From Enterococcus sulfureus ATCC 49903 (GTDB lineage Bacteria; Bacillota; Bacilli; Lactobacillales; Enterococcaceae), in NCBI RefSeq assembly GCF_000407605.1, contig NZ_ASWO01000005.1, positions 496,001 to 560,000 on the forward strand: DNA of 64,000 nt, in the 5' to 3' direction. Made by a program: the position numbers and the translations under genes. Positions 42,682 to 54,862 of this stretch are shown here, one piece after another. Under the pieces are notes generated by a model, which did not search any database, was not told the origin of the DNA, and worked only from the letters and a program-made list of their open reading frames with translations. The stretch's first letter is position 1. Each line of letters starts with the position of its first letter.

Positions 42682-44088
42682 TTACGCGTGAATTGGTAGA
42701 CCTAATGCTAATTCAGACGCATCCATCACGATTTCACCTAAAGATGGGTGAGGGTGGATAGTTAATGCGATATCTTCAGCGTTCATACCAGATTCAATAG
42801 CAAGTGCTAATTCAGAAACCATGTCTGATGCGCTAACACCAGCAATTTGAGCTCCGATTAATACATTATCTTCAACAGAAGTCACTAAACGGATAAATCC
42901 TTCAGTTCTTCCTAAAGATAAAGCACGGCCATTTCCAGCAAATGGGAATTTCACTGCTTTGGCTTCGATTCCTGCAGCTTTTGCTTCAGCAATTGTCATT
43001 CCAACAGTTGCTAATTCAGGATCAGTGAAGGCTACAGCAGGCATTGCTTTGTAGTCGATTGCTACTTTTTTACCAGCAATCGCTTCAGCAGCAATTTTCG
43101 CTTCATAACTTGCTTTATGAGCAAGTGCAGCACCAGGAGTGATGTCACCAATTGCGAAAATGTTTTTCACGTTTGTACGGCCTTGGTTGTCGACTTGGAT
43201 TAATCCGCGTTCGCCTACTTCAACACCAGCTTGTTCTAAGCCCATATCATCAGTATTGGCACGACGACCAACAGTGACCATTACGTAGTCTGCAGTAACA
43301 GATTCTTCTTTACCGTCTACTTCGTATTTCACTGTTACGCTATCTCCATTGTCAACAGCTTCTTTAGCCATTGCTTTAGTGACAGTCGTAATACCTTTTT
43401 TCTTGAAGTCTGCTTCAACAAGTTTCACCATGTCTTTTTCATACGTTGGTAAAATTTGAGGAGAACCTTCAAGGATCGTTACTTCAGAACCTAAGTTAGC
43501 ATACGCGCTTCCTAGTTCTGAACCGATTACACCACCACCGATGATCACGAATTTCTTCGGAACTTCAGTCAAGTTCAATCCGCCAGTTGAATCTAATACG
43601 CGGCCGCCAAATTTAAATCCTTTGATTTCGATTGGACGAGAACCTGTTGCGATGATCGCATTGTTGAATGAATAAGTTTGAGCAGAATCAGGATGGATAA
43701 CACGTAATGTGTGATCATCCACGAAGAATGCTTCCCCTTCAATCACTTCAACTTTATTTTTTTTCAAGAGCATGCTCACACCTGAAGTTAATTTGTTGAC
43801 AACTCCATTGTTTTTCCAGTCTTGAGTTTTTGTAAAGTCTAAGTTTACGTTTTCAGCAGTCACGCCAAACATTTCAGAATCTTTTGCTTCTTGGAAATGA
43901 TGACCAGCAGAAATCAAGGCTTTTGAAGGGATACATCCAACGTTTAAACAAACGCCTCCGATATACTCACGTTCAATGATTGCTACTTTTTGACCCATTT
44001 GGGCAGCACGGATGGCAGCTACATAGCCACCAGGTCCTGCTCCAATTACAACTGTATCTAATTCTACAGCGAAATCTCCAACTACCAT
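42682..44088 (-). CDS. pdhD: Dihydrolipoyl dehydrogenase, E3 of pyruvate dehydrogenase
   Basis: A 468-residue FAD enzyme that reoxidises lipoamide with NAD. The FAD-binding [11 protein letters not shown], the redox disulfide in [13 protein letters not shown], the NAD-binding [11 protein letters not shown] and the C-terminal HPHPSLGE with its catalytic His-Glu pair are all intact. Last gene of pdhABCD, eight bases after pdhC. The two cysteines are C-x4-C as expected. Confidence 0.97.
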   Translation of the reverse strand: MVVGDFAVELDTVVIGAGPGGYVAAIRAAQMGQKVAIIEREYIGGVCLNVGCIPSKALISAGHHFQEAKDSEMFGVTAENVNLDFTKTQDWKNNGVVNKLTSGVSMLLKKNKVEVIEGEAFFVDDHTLRVIHPDSAQTYSFNNAIIATGSRPIEIKGFKFGGRVLDSTGGLNLTEVPKKFVIIGGGVIGSELGSAYANLGSEVTILEGSPQILPTYEKDMVKLVEADFKKKGITTVTKAMAKEAVDNGDSVTVKYEVDGKEESVTADYVMVTVGRRANTDDMGLEQAGVEVGERGLIQVDNQGRTNVKNIFAIGDITPGAALAHKASYEAKIAAEAIAGKKVAIDYKAMPAVAFTDPELATVGMTIAEAKAAGIEAKAVKFPFAGNGRALSLGRTEGFIRLVTSVEDNVLIGAQIAGVSASDMVSELALAIESGMNAEDIALTIHPHPSLGEIVMDASELALGLPIHA

Positions 44089-44095
44089 TTGTTTA

Positions 44096-45691
44096 TCATC
44101 CTTCCATTAATAGTAACTCTGGATCTGCTAACAGACGTTTAATGTTGTTCATCGCTTTTTGAGCAGTTGCTCCGTCTACGATACGGTGGTCGAAACTAAA
44201 TGATAATTTCATCATGCGACCGACAACGATTTCGCCTTCTGCATTTACAATTGGTTGTTGAACAATTGTACCTACACCTAAAATCGCAACTTCAGGGTAG
44301 TTGATTACTGGTGTGAACCAAGTTCCACCAACTGAACCGATGTTACTGATTGTAATACTTCCGTTACGCATATCTTCAGCAGATAATTTACCTTCTTGTG
44401 CTAAGCCAGCTTTTGCATTGATTTCATCTGCGATTGCAAATAATCCTTTGCGGTCTGCGTCTTTCACGTTAGGTACATATAAGCCGTGATCAGTATCCGT
44501 TGCGATACCGATATTGTAGTAATGTTTGTAAACGATCTCTTGAGAAGCATCGTCGATTGAAGCATTTAAGATTGGGAATTTTTTAACAGTAGCCGTTAAT
44601 GCTTTCACTACGTATGGTAAGAATGTTAATTTAGTGCCGTTTGCAGCAGCAACTTCTTTAAATTTCTTACGTTGATCCCATAATTTAGACACTTCTACTT
44701 CATCATGTAATGTTACATGAGGAGCAGTTTGTTTGCTGTTTACCATTGCTTTTGCAATCGCACGGCGAGTTGGTGTCATTTTTTCACGTGTTTCCATTTC
44801 AGCTACGTTTGAAGTAAATGCTTTAGCAGGTGCTGCCGCTTTTTCTTCTTTCGCTTCTGCTTTAGGCGCTTCTGTTTGAGCAGGTGCTGTAGCTTGAGAA
44901 CCACCAGCCATAAAGCTTTGGATATCTTCTTTTGTCACACGTCCGCCTTTACCTGTAGCCGTTACTTGTGTAATGTCTACATCGTTTTCGCGAGCAAATT
45001 GACGTACTGAAGGCATTGCCAACACACGTTTATTTGGATCTTGAGCTGAAACAACTGAAGCATCGCCTGTTGGAGCAGCCGCTTTAGGTGCTTCTGCTTG
45101 AGCAGGTGCTGCAGCAGGAGCGCTATTGTGTCCTGGTGCGTCGATTTCAACTAACACGTCACCCACGTTTGCTACTGTACCTTCAGCTACAACGATCGTT
45201 TTTACAGTACCAGTTACTGGAGAAGGGATCTCTTCAACTGATTTATCGTTTTGTACTTCTAGTAATGTATCGTCTTCGTTGATTGTATCGCCAGCTTTAA
45301 CGAACCATTTTACGATTTCGCCTTCTGCGATTCCTTCACCGATATCAGGTAATTTGAATTGGAAAACACCTTCGCTTGCTGCTTGAGGTTCTGCAGCTGG
45401 AGCTTCTGGAGTTTGTTCTTGTGCAGGAGCTGCAGGAGCATCGTCTTCGTGACCAGGTGCGTCGATTTCAACTAACACATCGCCTACGTTTGCTACTGTA
45501 CCTTCTGATACAAGGATATTTTTTACTGTTCCAGTTACTGGAGAAGGGATTTCTTCAACTGATTTGTCATTTTGTACTTCTAATAACGTATCATCTTCGT
45601 TGATTGTGTCGCCGACTTTAACGAACCATTTTACGATTTCGCCTTCTGCGATTCCTTCACCGATGTCTGGTAATTTAAATTGAAATGCCAT
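44096..45691 (-). CDS. pdhC: Dihydrolipoamide acetyltransferase, E2 of pyruvate dehydrogenase
   Basis: A 531-residue E2. Two lipoyl domains (residues about 3-80 and 110-187) carry lipoyl lysines 43 and 150 in [10 protein letters not shown]. Ala/Pro/Glu-rich linkers flank a peripheral subunit-binding domain near residues 215-250 ([15 protein letters not shown]). The catalytic core ends with the HRIVDGA motif. It makes acetyl-CoA and forms the core of the complex. Gap to pdhB is 26 bases with AAAGGACG before the ATG. Confidence 0.96.
   Translation of the reverse strand: MAFQFKLPDIGEGIAEGEIVKWFVKVGDTINEDDTLLEVQNDKSVEEIPSPVTGTVKNILVSEGTVANVGDVLVEIDAPGHEDDAPAAPAQEQTPEAPAAEPQAASEGVFQFKLPDIGEGIAEGEIVKWFVKAGDTINEDDTLLEVQNDKSVEEIPSPVTGTVKTIVVAEGTVANVGDVLVEIDAPGHNSAPAAAPAQAEAPKAAAPTGDASVVSAQDPNKRVLAMPSVRQFARENDVDITQVTATGKGGRVTKEDIQSFMAGGSQATAPAQTEAPKAEAKEEKAAAPAKAFTSNVAEMETREKMTPTRRAIAKAMVNSKQTAPHVTLHDEVEVSKLWDQRKKFKEVAAANGTKLTFLPYVVKALTATVKKFPILNASIDDASQEIVYKHYYNIGIATDTDHGLYVPNVKDADRKGLFAIADEINAKAGLAQEGKLSAEDMRNGSITISNIGSVGGTWFTPVINYPEVAILGVGTIVQQPIVNAEGEIVVGRMMKLSFSFDHRIVDGATAQKAMNNIKRLLADPELLLMEG
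45131..45685 (-). repeat. Duplicated lipoyl-domain coding unit
   Basis: The unit 45452-45685 recurs at 45131-45364. At protein level 74 of 78 residues are identical (differences V/A, N/T, L/V and S/A). This is an in-frame internal duplication of 321 bases offset within pdhC. Confidence 0.85.
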
Positions 45692-45717
45692 GTTTGCTTT
45701 CGTCCTTTCTGATTACC

Positions 45718-46695
45718 TTAGAAGTTTGCGATTTCTCTTACTTTAGCTTCGATATCTGCTGCGTTTGGTAACCAAGCATTTTCAGCTTGACCAAATGGGA
45801 AAACAGTATCTGGAGCAGAAACACGTCCGATTGGTGCTTCTAATGATAAGATCGCACGTTCAGCGATTTCAGATGCAACTTGTGCACCAACGCCTGCTTG
45901 TTTTTGCGCTTCTTGAACAACAACAACGCGGCCTGTTTTTTCAACAGAGTCGATGATTGTTTTGATATCTAAAGGAGCTACAGTACGTAGGTCGATGATT
46001 TCAACGCTGATACCGTCTTTTTCAACTGCTTCAGCGGCTTTGATTGCTTCACGAACCATTGCACCATAAGTAATGATTGATACATCAGAACCTTCGCGTG
46101 TTACGGCTGCTTGGTCTAATGGTACTTCATATGCTTCTTCAGGCACTTCTTCACGGAAAGAACGGTAAAGTTTCATGTGCTCTAAGAATACAACTGGATC
46201 ATTGCTACGGATAGAAGCAATTAATAATCCTTTTGCATCATATGGGTTTGATGGAATGACTACACGGATACCAGGAGATTGAGCAATCAATCCTTCTAAG
46301 TTATCTGAGTGTAATTCCGGAGTATGTACTCCACCACCAAATGGTGAACGTACAACGATTGGTAGATTACGAGTTCCACCCATGCGGTAACGAGTACGCG
46401 CCATTTGTGCAACCACTTCATCCATTGCTTCAAATACAAAACCGAAGAATTGTAATTCTGGCACTGGACGGAATCCTTCAAGTGCTAAACCAAATGCTAA
46501 ACCAGCAATACCTGATTCTGCTAACGGTGTATCAAATACGCGGTCTTCGCCATATTTTTCTTGTAGTCCTTCAGTTGCGCGGAATACTCCACCGTTATTA
46601 CCAACGTCTTCACCAAATACTAGGACGTTTTCGTCATTGCCTAATTCAAGAGCAAGGGCATCAGTGATTGCTTGGATCATTGTTTTTTGTGCCAT
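45718..46695 (-). CDS. pdhB: Pyruvate dehydrogenase E1 beta subunit
   Basis: The 325-residue beta chain of the thiamine diphosphate-dependent E1, forming an alpha2-beta2 tetramer with PdhA. The beta-chain signatures [36 protein letters not shown] and [10 protein letters not shown] are visible, and the C-terminal transketolase domain is complete. It is three bases downstream of pdhA, so the two subunits are coupled. AAGGAG precedes the ATG. Confidence 0.96.
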   Translation of the reverse strand: MAQKTMIQAITDALALELGNDENVLVFGEDVGNNGGVFRATEGLQEKYGEDRVFDTPLAESGIAGLAFGLALEGFRPVPELQFFGFVFEAMDEVVAQMARTRYRMGGTRNLPIVVRSPFGGGVHTPELHSDNLEGLIAQSPGIRVVIPSNPYDAKGLLIASIRSNDPVVFLEHMKLYRSFREEVPEEAYEVPLDQAAVTREGSDVSIITYGAMVREAIKAAEAVEKDGISVEIIDLRTVAPLDIKTIIDSVEKTGRVVVVQEAQKQAGVGAQVASEIAERAILSLEAPIGRVSAPDTVFPFGQAENAWLPNAADIEAKVREIANF

Positions 46696-46698
46696 CTG

Positions 46699-48291
<1,593 letters not shown>

Positions 48292-49302
48292 ATGTTTCCC
48301 ACCCATCATTTTCTTCCTCCAACTCTTTCTCATTATTTTTCATTACTAACTACTCTAGAATCCTCATCTTCGATTCTTTCTATAGATACCCTTTCACAAA
48401 CTATCCAACTCACGAAACCACATGTCAAAAAAATAATTGCCGATATCAATCAACATGCCACGTCGATGCATTTTATTATTCAAAAGAATGACGTGTTCAC
48501 TATCAATCACTACACCGTAGCCTTCCATTCACGTTATTGTTTTGCTTTTCAAGAAAAATATGAAATCACTATTTTCAAGAGTCTATTTCAATCCTCTATC
48601 CAAACGCAACAAAAACTTGCCATGCAACATGCTGTAAGCGAAGCAACGATCAGTCGGCTGATGCGCCTGATTGCACATTACTTTAGTGACTACCCACATA
48701 TTCATTTTACTTCCGCTCCTTTACGCTTGACGACGAGCTTAATCGGACGGTATCAACTGTATTTACTTCATTTAAGCCTAACGTTAGAAGAACTCTTTAC
48801 AAAGCAGACCGCTATTGAATCTTTTTTCCACCTATTCCCAAGAGTATTTCGCTTGGCTATTCAAACTATCGCGCCTTACGAATTCGTACATCCCTTAAAA
48901 CAAGGTGAGAATCAAAACACTTTAATTGAGAATTCTTCCTACTCCGCAAGCCTTAGAAAATTTAATTTACCTGCTTTTTTTACTAGTCTGAGCAATGAAT
49001 TCTACCATTTTTTAAATCTACACCTCCTAGCTTCGTCGGTGTTTTATCAAGATTTTTTAAGTATCGCTTTATACGGATTTTTATTATGGTATTATGAATT
49101 GCCTTTATTTCAAATGTATGACTTTATTCGCTTTCCTGATAGTCACTCTCAAGAAAAATATCAGCAGGATGCCCTAACCCTTTTATCAAAACTAAAACAA
49201 CACTTTTGTTTGAACGATAACCCTCAATTCGAGTCTTTCTTTTTACAGTTATTCACTTGGTACAACACACAAATGGCTTACTACACAAAAAAAGACGTTT
49301 AG
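48292..49302 (+). CDS. Mga/AtxA-like helix-turn-helix regulator
   Basis: A 336-residue protein with two N-terminal DNA-binding helix-turn-helix segments: residues about 30-55 (IDTLSQTIQLTKPHVKKII) and about 100-125 (QTQQKLAMQHAVSEATISRLM), as in the Mga family. A long helical region of PRD-like type follows. No EIIB-like domain is visible at the C-terminus, so it is shorter than typical Mga (about 500 residues). Targets are unknown. It is divergent from pdhA. AAAGGAG precedes the ATG and the stop lies inside the shared terminator. The length and composition could also fit other virulence-type regulators. Confidence 0.7.
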   Translation: MFPTHHFLPPTLSHYFSLLTTLESSSSILSIDTLSQTIQLTKPHVKKIIADINQHATSMHFIIQKNDVFTINHYTVAFHSRYCFAFQEKYEITIFKSLFQSSIQTQQKLAMQHAVSEATISRLMRLIAHYFSDYPHIHFTSAPLRLTTSLIGRYQLYLLHLSLTLEELFTKQTAIESFFHLFPRVFRLAIQTIAPYEFVHPLKQGENQNTLIENSSYSASLRKFNLPAFFTSLSNEFYHFLNLHLLASSVFYQDFLSIALYGFLLWYYELPLFQMYDFIRFPDSHSQEKYQQDALTLLSKLKQHFCLNDNPQFESFFLQLFTWYNTQMAYYTKKDV

Positions 49303-49329
49303 CTCTTTCAAGAGCAGTAAACGTCTTTT
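49290..49329. terminator. Bidirectional terminator between the Mga-like gene and guaC
   Basis: AAAAGACGTTTA (49290-49301) with TAAACGTCTTTT (49318-49329) encloses an inner stem GCTCTT/AAGAGC. U runs are formed in both directions. Confidence 0.85.
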
Positions 49330-49344
49330 GAATTCAATCTTTTT

Positions 49345-50331
49345 TTAAATCGTATCTCCATTAAAAATAGAGTTTTTTACAATGACATAATCCACTTTTC
49401 GAATCGCTTCTAGATCTTTTCCACCGGCATATGAAATAGAAGATTGCAAATCTTGCTGCATTTCAACTAAAGTATCTTGTAAAGATCCTTTATAAGGTAG
49501 CCAGATTTTTTTACCTTCAACATTTTTCTTTTCACCCTTTTGAAATTCTGAAGCAGAGCCAAAATATTCTTTAAAGCGTACACCATTTTCTTCTTTAGTT
49601 TCCCCTGGTGATTCTTCATGTCCAGCAAATAATGAACCAATCATCACCATTGTGGCACCAAAACGGATCGATTTGGCGATATCACCATGCGTACGAATCC
49701 CACCATCTGCAATAATCGGCTTACGTGCAGCTTTGGCACACCAACGAACCGCTGCGAGTTGCCAACCACCTGTTCCAAAACCTGTTTTGATTTTTGTAAT
49801 ACATACTTTACCTGGTCCGATCCCCACTTTTGTGGCATCCGCACCGGCATTTTCCAATTCACGTACCGCTTCTGGTGTGCCTACATTTCCAGCAATCACG
49901 AATGTTTCAGGAAGTTTTGATTTGATATATTGGATCATATCGATCACTGCATTAGAATGTCCATGTGCAATATCGATCGTCATATAGTCTGGAACCAATT
50001 GTTCTTGTGCCAATTGATCGACAAATGCATATTCTTCAGGTTTTACCCCTACACTGATCGAACTGATAAATCCTTTTTCATGCATATCTTTTACAAATTG
50101 GATACGCGCCGCTTCATCAAAACGGTGCATAATGTAAAAATAACCATTTGCCGCTAAAAATTCTGCGATTGATTCATCGATAATCGTTTGCATATTTGCT
50201 GGCACAACAGGCATTTTAAATGAATGTTTGCCCAACGTGACGGTTGTATCACATTCAGAACGGCTGCTTACGATACATTTATTTGGTACTAATTGGATAT
50301 CTTCATAATCAAAAACTTTCATTTCAAACAT
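49345..50331 (-). CDS. guaC: GMP reductase
   Basis: A 328-residue NADPH enzyme turning GMP into IMP, balancing adenine and guanine nucleotides. The IMPDH/GMPR barrel shows the catalytic cysteine loop [21 protein letters not shown], and the [13 protein letters not shown] start typical of GMPR type 2. No CBS domains are present, which separates it from IMP dehydrogenase. The ATG at 50331 lies seven bases from GAGG. It is downstream of purD with an intervening gap of about 140 bases and probably has its own promoter. Confidence 0.93.
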   Translation of the reverse strand: MFEMKVFDYEDIQLVPNKCIVSSRSECDTTVTLGKHSFKMPVVPANMQTIIDESIAEFLAANGYFYIMHRFDEAARIQFVKDMHEKGFISSISVGVKPEEYAFVDQLAQEQLVPDYMTIDIAHGHSNAVIDMIQYIKSKLPETFVIAGNVGTPEAVRELENAGADATKVGIGPGKVCITKIKTGFGTGGWQLAAVRWCAKAARKPIIADGGIRTHGDIAKSIRFGATMVMIGSLFAGHEESPGETKEENGVRFKEYFGSASEFQKGEKKNVEGKKIWLPYKGSLQDTLVEMQQDLQSSISYAGGKDLEAIRKVDYVIVKNSIFNGDTI

Positions 50332-50474
50332 AGACATACCTCGCTTAATTCATTATCAGTTTTATTATGATGGTCAACATGACGATCACTCACCGTTAAT
50401 AATTTACGCTATTTGCCTAAAAAAAACAAGATAAGACAACCTTTTCTTAAACATTGTTGCAAAAATGTTCGTGT

Positions 50475-51710
50475 TTAACCAAATCGTTTCCCAATATCAC
50501 GACGATACCTTAAATTTGTCCAGTTATTTTCTTCCAATTCACGATAAACCATCTCACGAACTTGATCGATCGACTCTCCTATTTGCTGCGCCACAAAAAT
50601 GCGACCACCATCTGTATACAACTGTTCTCCTTCTTTTAGCACATTTGAATAATACACTTGGCTTTTAGGAAGAGAAAACTCTGGCAACGGTTGTTTTGGT
50701 GTTGCTTGTTCAGGATATTCATGCCGAGCCAGTACCACTGCTAAACTCGTTTTATTTGAAAATTGAATGCTCGGTGTCTTATGATGTAACAAGTCCCAAA
50801 TAATACGGGCTAAACTTGTTTCCAATAAAGGCAATACAACTTGAGCCTCTGGATCACCAAAGCGCGCATTGAATTCGATGACCTTTATTCCTTCTTTCGT
50901 GTCCATCATTCCTGCATATAAAATTCCAGAAAACGGTGTATCTTGATGTGCCAAATACGTGATGACTGGTTGCATGACACGTGTGATAACTTCTGTTGTC
51001 ATACACTCTGAAAATTGTGGTAAAGGAGCATACGCCCCCATACCGCCTGTATTCGGACCCTTATCTTGATCATACGCTTGTTTATGGTCTTGCGCCATGA
51101 CCATAGGATAGATTTTTTCTTGATCAACAAAGGCCATCAACGTAAACTCTTCACCCATTAAATACTCTTCGATCACAACTTTATCGGCCAAATGGTTAAA
51201 TAGTTCAAGTATAACGTCATCTGCTTCTTGAAGTGTATGACAGATAAAAACACCTTTACCAGAAGCCAATCCATCTGCTTTGATCACGATCGGAAACGAC
51301 TGCGTGCGACTATACGCTTGCGCACTTTCTAAACTCGTACACACCTGATAAGCAGCTGTCGGAATATTTAGTTGTGCCATGATTTCTTTTGCAAACGATT
51401 TCGAACTTTCTAACTGGGCAGCTTGTTTTGTCGGACCAAAAATCAATTGATCGTTCGCTTGAAAATAGTCCACGATCCCCGCAGAAAGTGGTTGTTCTGG
51501 ACCCACAATGGTAAAGGTGATCTGTTCTTTTTTCGCAAACTCACTCAATTGCTCAAATGCCAAGGCATCGATCGGATGGGTCTGTATCCCATCTTGATGC
51601 ATCCCGACATTTCCAGGACAACAAAATACTGCTTCTACTTGCGAATCACAAACTAAAGATTTTGCGATCGCATGCTCTCGACCACCTTGACCAATCACTA
51701 ATATACGCAT
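50475..51710 (-). CDS. purD: Phosphoribosylamine-glycine ligase
   Basis: A 411-residue ATP-grasp enzyme for the second step of purine synthesis. Signatures: GQGGREHAIAKSL at the start, the ATP-grasp KADGLASGKGVF, GPNTGGMGAYAPLP, and the RFGDPEAQVVLPLL motif. It is the last gene of the operon, 13 bases after purH. AAGGAG precedes the ATG. The ligand sites are intact. Confidence 0.96.
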   Translation of the reverse strand: MRILVIGQGGREHAIAKSLVCDSQVEAVFCCPGNVGMHQDGIQTHPIDALAFEQLSEFAKKEQITFTIVGPEQPLSAGIVDYFQANDQLIFGPTKQAAQLESSKSFAKEIMAQLNIPTAAYQVCTSLESAQAYSRTQSFPIVIKADGLASGKGVFICHTLQEADDVILELFNHLADKVVIEEYLMGEEFTLMAFVDQEKIYPMVMAQDHKQAYDQDKGPNTGGMGAYAPLPQFSECMTTEVITRVMQPVITYLAHQDTPFSGILYAGMMDTKEGIKVIEFNARFGDPEAQVVLPLLETSLARIIWDLLHHKTPSIQFSNKTSLAVVLARHEYPEQATPKQPLPEFSLPKSQVYYSNVLKEGEQLYTDGGRIFVAQQIGESIDQVREMVYRELEENNWTNLRYRRDIGKRFG

Positions 51711-51723
51711 ACCTGAACTCCTT

Positions 51724-53262
51724 TTAATGACGGAAATGACGAGAATGAGTAAAGATCATCGTCACTCCATATTTATTAGCCATATCGATCGATTCTTGAT
51801 CTTTAATACTTCCACCAGGTTGGATGATGGCTTTGATCCCATTTGTTGCTGCAACTTCAACACTATCAGACATTGGGAAAAACGCATCGCTCGCTAAAGC
51901 CACTGTGGTGTGCGTTTCTTTTTCTTTCGCTTGATTTAACGCAATCTCAACAGAACCCACTCGATTCATTTGCCCTGCACCAATCCCTAGCGTTTGTGTG
52001 TGATCTGCTAAAACGATCGCATTTGACTTCACGTGTTTCACTGTGCGCCAAGCAAATAATAACGCTTCGATCTCTTCTTCAGAAGGTGTGCGATCGGTTA
52101 CGACTTCCCAGTCTGAAATTTCTGTTTTGCGCACATCCACTGCCTGAACCAACATCCCACCACTTACGGATGTGTATTCCCATGTTTCTGGTTTTTTTGT
52201 ACTTAAATCGATCTGCAATAAACGAAGATTTTTCTTCTTTTCTAAAATTTCACGTGCTTGTGCTGTATACTCAGGTGCTAAAATCACTTCTAAAAACAGA
52301 CGACTCATTTGTTCTGCTACATGCGCATCCACCACTTGATTGCATGCAATAATCCCACCAAATATGGAGACTGGATCAGCAGCATAGGCTTTTTCAAACG
52401 CTTGGGTTAACGTTTCCGCACTGCCTACTCCACATGGGTTCATATGCTTCACTGCCACAACAGTCGGCTTTTGAAACTCTTTAACAATCTGTAAGGCAGC
52501 ATCTGCATCTTTGATATTGTTATACGATAACGCTTTACCATGCAATTGTTTTGCGCCTGCAATCGTATCGGCGTTCGCTTGTTCTTGAGCAAAAAACGCT
52601 GCTTCTTGATGAGGATTTTCCCCGTAACGCAACGGTTGTTTTTGCGTGTACGATAAAACTAATTTTTCTGGCAAATGTGCTTCGTGACCGATAAAATATT
52701 GTGCGATCATCGCGTCATAGCTTGCCGTATGTTGAAAGACTTTCATCGCAAGATTTCGTCTTGTTTGGAAAGACGTTTTTTCAATTTCATTTAGTTCACT
52801 TAACACGTGCGCATAATCTTGTTGATCGACGATTGCGGTCACATGGGCAAAATTTTTCGCAGCAGAACGGAGCATACTCGGCCCACCGATATCGATTTGC
52901 TCAATAGCTTGGGCTTCAACAACATCTGCTTGAGCGATCGTTTTCGCAAAAGGATATAAATTCACGACCACAAGTTCAATTGGTACGATATTCATTTTTT
53001 CCAGCGCTTCGTGATGCCCAGTTTTACTCAAGTCAGCTAATAAACCACCATGGATCATTGGATGAAGTGTTTTGACACGACCATCTAACATTTCAGGAAA
53101 TCCCGTTACAGCTTCAATATCTATCGTAGAGATCCCAGCTTCTGTTAACGCTTGGCGCGTCCCTCCTGTTGACACAATCTCGAAACCTACTGCTTGTAAT
53201 CCTTTGGCAAACTCAACGATTCCAGTTTTATCTGAAACACTAATTAAGGCGCGTTTTTTCAT
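51724..53262 (-). CDS. purH: AICAR transformylase / IMP cyclohydrolase
   Basis: A 512-residue bifunctional enzyme catalysing the last two steps to IMP. The N-terminal IMP cyclohydrolase (SVSDKTGIVEFAKGL, DGRVKTLHPMIHGGLL) is followed by the transformylase (LRYGENPHQEAAFF, and the catalytic KHMNPCGVG). The start overlaps purN by four bases. The length is normal. Confidence 0.97.
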   Translation of the reverse strand: MKKRALISVSDKTGIVEFAKGLQAVGFEIVSTGGTRQALTEAGISTIDIEAVTGFPEMLDGRVKTLHPMIHGGLLADLSKTGHHEALEKMNIVPIELVVVNLYPFAKTIAQADVVEAQAIEQIDIGGPSMLRSAAKNFAHVTAIVDQQDYAHVLSELNEIEKTSFQTRRNLAMKVFQHTASYDAMIAQYFIGHEAHLPEKLVLSYTQKQPLRYGENPHQEAAFFAQEQANADTIAGAKQLHGKALSYNNIKDADAALQIVKEFQKPTVVAVKHMNPCGVGSAETLTQAFEKAYAADPVSIFGGIIACNQVVDAHVAEQMSRLFLEVILAPEYTAQAREILEKKKNLRLLQIDLSTKKPETWEYTSVSGGMLVQAVDVRKTEISDWEVVTDRTPSEEEIEALLFAWRTVKHVKSNAIVLADHTQTLGIGAGQMNRVGSVEIALNQAKEKETHTTVALASDAFFPMSDSVEVAATNGIKAIIQPGGSIKDQESIDMANKYGVTMIFTHSRHFRH

Positions 53263-53834
53263 GAAATATTCTCTCCTTTAAGTAAACTGTGAATGATTTT
53301 TGGATAATACTGATGTTCTACTTGATGGATCCTTGTTTCAAATTGCTCGAGTGTATCCTGTTCGTATAAAGGGACTTGTTTTTGAAAGATCACAGGTCCT
53401 GTGTCCATCCCCGCATCAATGTAATGAATCGTAATACCAGAATAAGCAACTCTTGCCTCAAACGCACGTTGGATACTATCTTTTCCAATAAATTCTGGAA
53501 GTAAAGACGGATGTAGATTGATAATTTTATTTGTATAGGGTCGAAGCAAATCAGGACCAATCAAACGCATATAACCTGCTAAAACAATCCAGTCGATTTG
53601 TTGCTCTTGCATATAGTACAAGACTTGTTTTTCATAATCTGATTTAGTTGCAAAATGTTTCGGTTCCACAACATAACAGGCAATCTCCAGTTTTCGTGCA
53701 CGATCAATCACTTTAGCCGTTGCTCGATCACAAACTACACACACAATTTCTGCTGGAAATGTAGGCTCTTGACTCGCTTTGACTAACATTTCAAAATTCA
53801 TTCCATTTCCAGATGCGAAAACAGCAATTCTCAT
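53259..53834 (-). CDS. purN: Phosphoribosylglycinamide formyltransferase
   Basis: A 191-residue 10-formyltetrahydrofolate-dependent enzyme for the third purine step. Features: ASGNGMNFEMLVKAS, LAGYMRLIGPDLL, the NLHPSLLPEFIG catalytic region (Asn-His pair) and the Asp in HYIDAGMDTGPVI. Both ends overlap neighbours by four bases (ATGA), a coupled arrangement with purM and purH. Confidence 0.96.
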   Translation of the reverse strand: MRIAVFASGNGMNFEMLVKASQEPTFPAEIVCVVCDRATAKVIDRARKLEIACYVVEPKHFATKSDYEKQVLYYMQEQQIDWIVLAGYMRLIGPDLLRPYTNKIINLHPSLLPEFIGKDSIQRAFEARVAYSGITIHYIDAGMDTGPVIFQKQVPLYEQDTLEQFETRIHQVEHQYYPKIIHSLLKGENIS

Positions 53835-54862
53835 AGTTCCTCCTTCAACACAAGGGCACTCTCTTGTTTAGCTTCGATCATCCCAATTTTATAAAATGGA
53901 AGCTGCTTATCGTTAAAATAAGCAGCCAAGCGCTCAACATGCTCACGCGCTACACAGGCAACCATTCCAATCCCCATATTAAAAATCTCAAACATTTCTT
54001 CATCTGACAATTCACCTAAAGTTTGTAGATAGCGAAAAATCGGTAAAACAGGCCATGATCCTTTTTTTATAGAGGCTGTAACGGTTTCAGGTAACATGCG
54101 AGGAATATTTTCATAAAATCCGCCTCCTGTAATATGCGCTAATCCTTTGATCCAGTTGTGTTCAAGCGCTTCGAGTACATCGTCGACATAAATTCGCGTT
54201 GGAGTGAGTAAAATATCGCCTAGTGTTTGTTCTTCAAATACGGTGTCATAAGACAGTCCATGTTCTGCTAATAAATGGCGAACGAGTGAATATCCATTTG
54301 AATGGATTCCACTTGAAGGCAATCCAATCAAATAATCTCCTGGAACGATCGCTTCTTTTTTAAAGAGTTTTTCTTTTTCTGCTACACCGACACAAAATCC
54401 TGCCAAATCAAATTCTTCTTCAGAATATAATCCAGGCATTTCTGCGGTTTCTCCACCTATCAATGCCATTTGACCTTGATGACAACCTTCAGCAACGCCA
54501 GACACGACACTGGCTGCTTGAGTTGGATCTAATTTTCCTACAGCCAAATAATCTAAGAAAAACAACGGTCTTGCACCTTGAGCTACTACATCATTAACAC
54601 ACATCGCGACACAATCGATCCCAATCGTTTCATAACGATGTAAAGCTTGCGCCACCAAAAGTTTTGTCCCCACACCATCCGTTCCAGAAACTAAAACGGG
54701 TTGGTCGATCATATAGGCACTTAGATCAAATAGCGCCCCAAAATTGCCTAACCCTTCCATTACGCCTTTGATGTTTGTTTTGTTTGCCATTTTTGAAATG
54801 CGTTTTACCGTTTGATATCCCGCATGAATATCCACACCTGATTTTCGATACGCTTCACTCAT
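53831..54862 (-). CDS. purM: Phosphoribosylformylglycinamidine cyclo-ligase
   Basis: A 343-residue AIR synthetase for the fifth purine step. Signatures: the YRKSGVDIHAGYQTV start, GTDGVGTKLLVA, DCVAMCVNDVV, GGETAEMPGLY and HITGGGFYENIPRM. It overlaps purF and purN by four bases each. The ATP site and length are normal. Confidence 0.97.
   Translation of the reverse strand: MSEAYRKSGVDIHAGYQTVKRISKMANKTNIKGVMEGLGNFGALFDLSAYMIDQPVLVSGTDGVGTKLLVAQALHRYETIGIDCVAMCVNDVVAQGARPLFFLDYLAVGKLDPTQAASVVSGVAEGCHQGQMALIGGETAEMPGLYSEEEFDLAGFCVGVAEKEKLFKKEAIVPGDYLIGLPSSGIHSNGYSLVRHLLAEHGLSYDTVFEEQTLGDILLTPTRIYVDDVLEALEHNWIKGLAHITGGGFYENIPRMLPETVTASIKKGSWPVLPIFRYLQTLGELSDEEMFEIFNMGIGMVACVAREHVERLAAYFNDKQLPFYKIGMIEAKQESALVLKEEL

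Noticed and set aside
45088-45603. Repetitive plus-strand frames rich in Leu and Gln opposite pdhC.
   Set aside because: They mirror the duplicated lipoyl domains and the Ala/Pro linkers on the other strand.
50332-50474. A purine riboswitch before guaC.
   Set aside because: The conserved loop sequences and P1 stem of the purine aptamer are not present in this gap.
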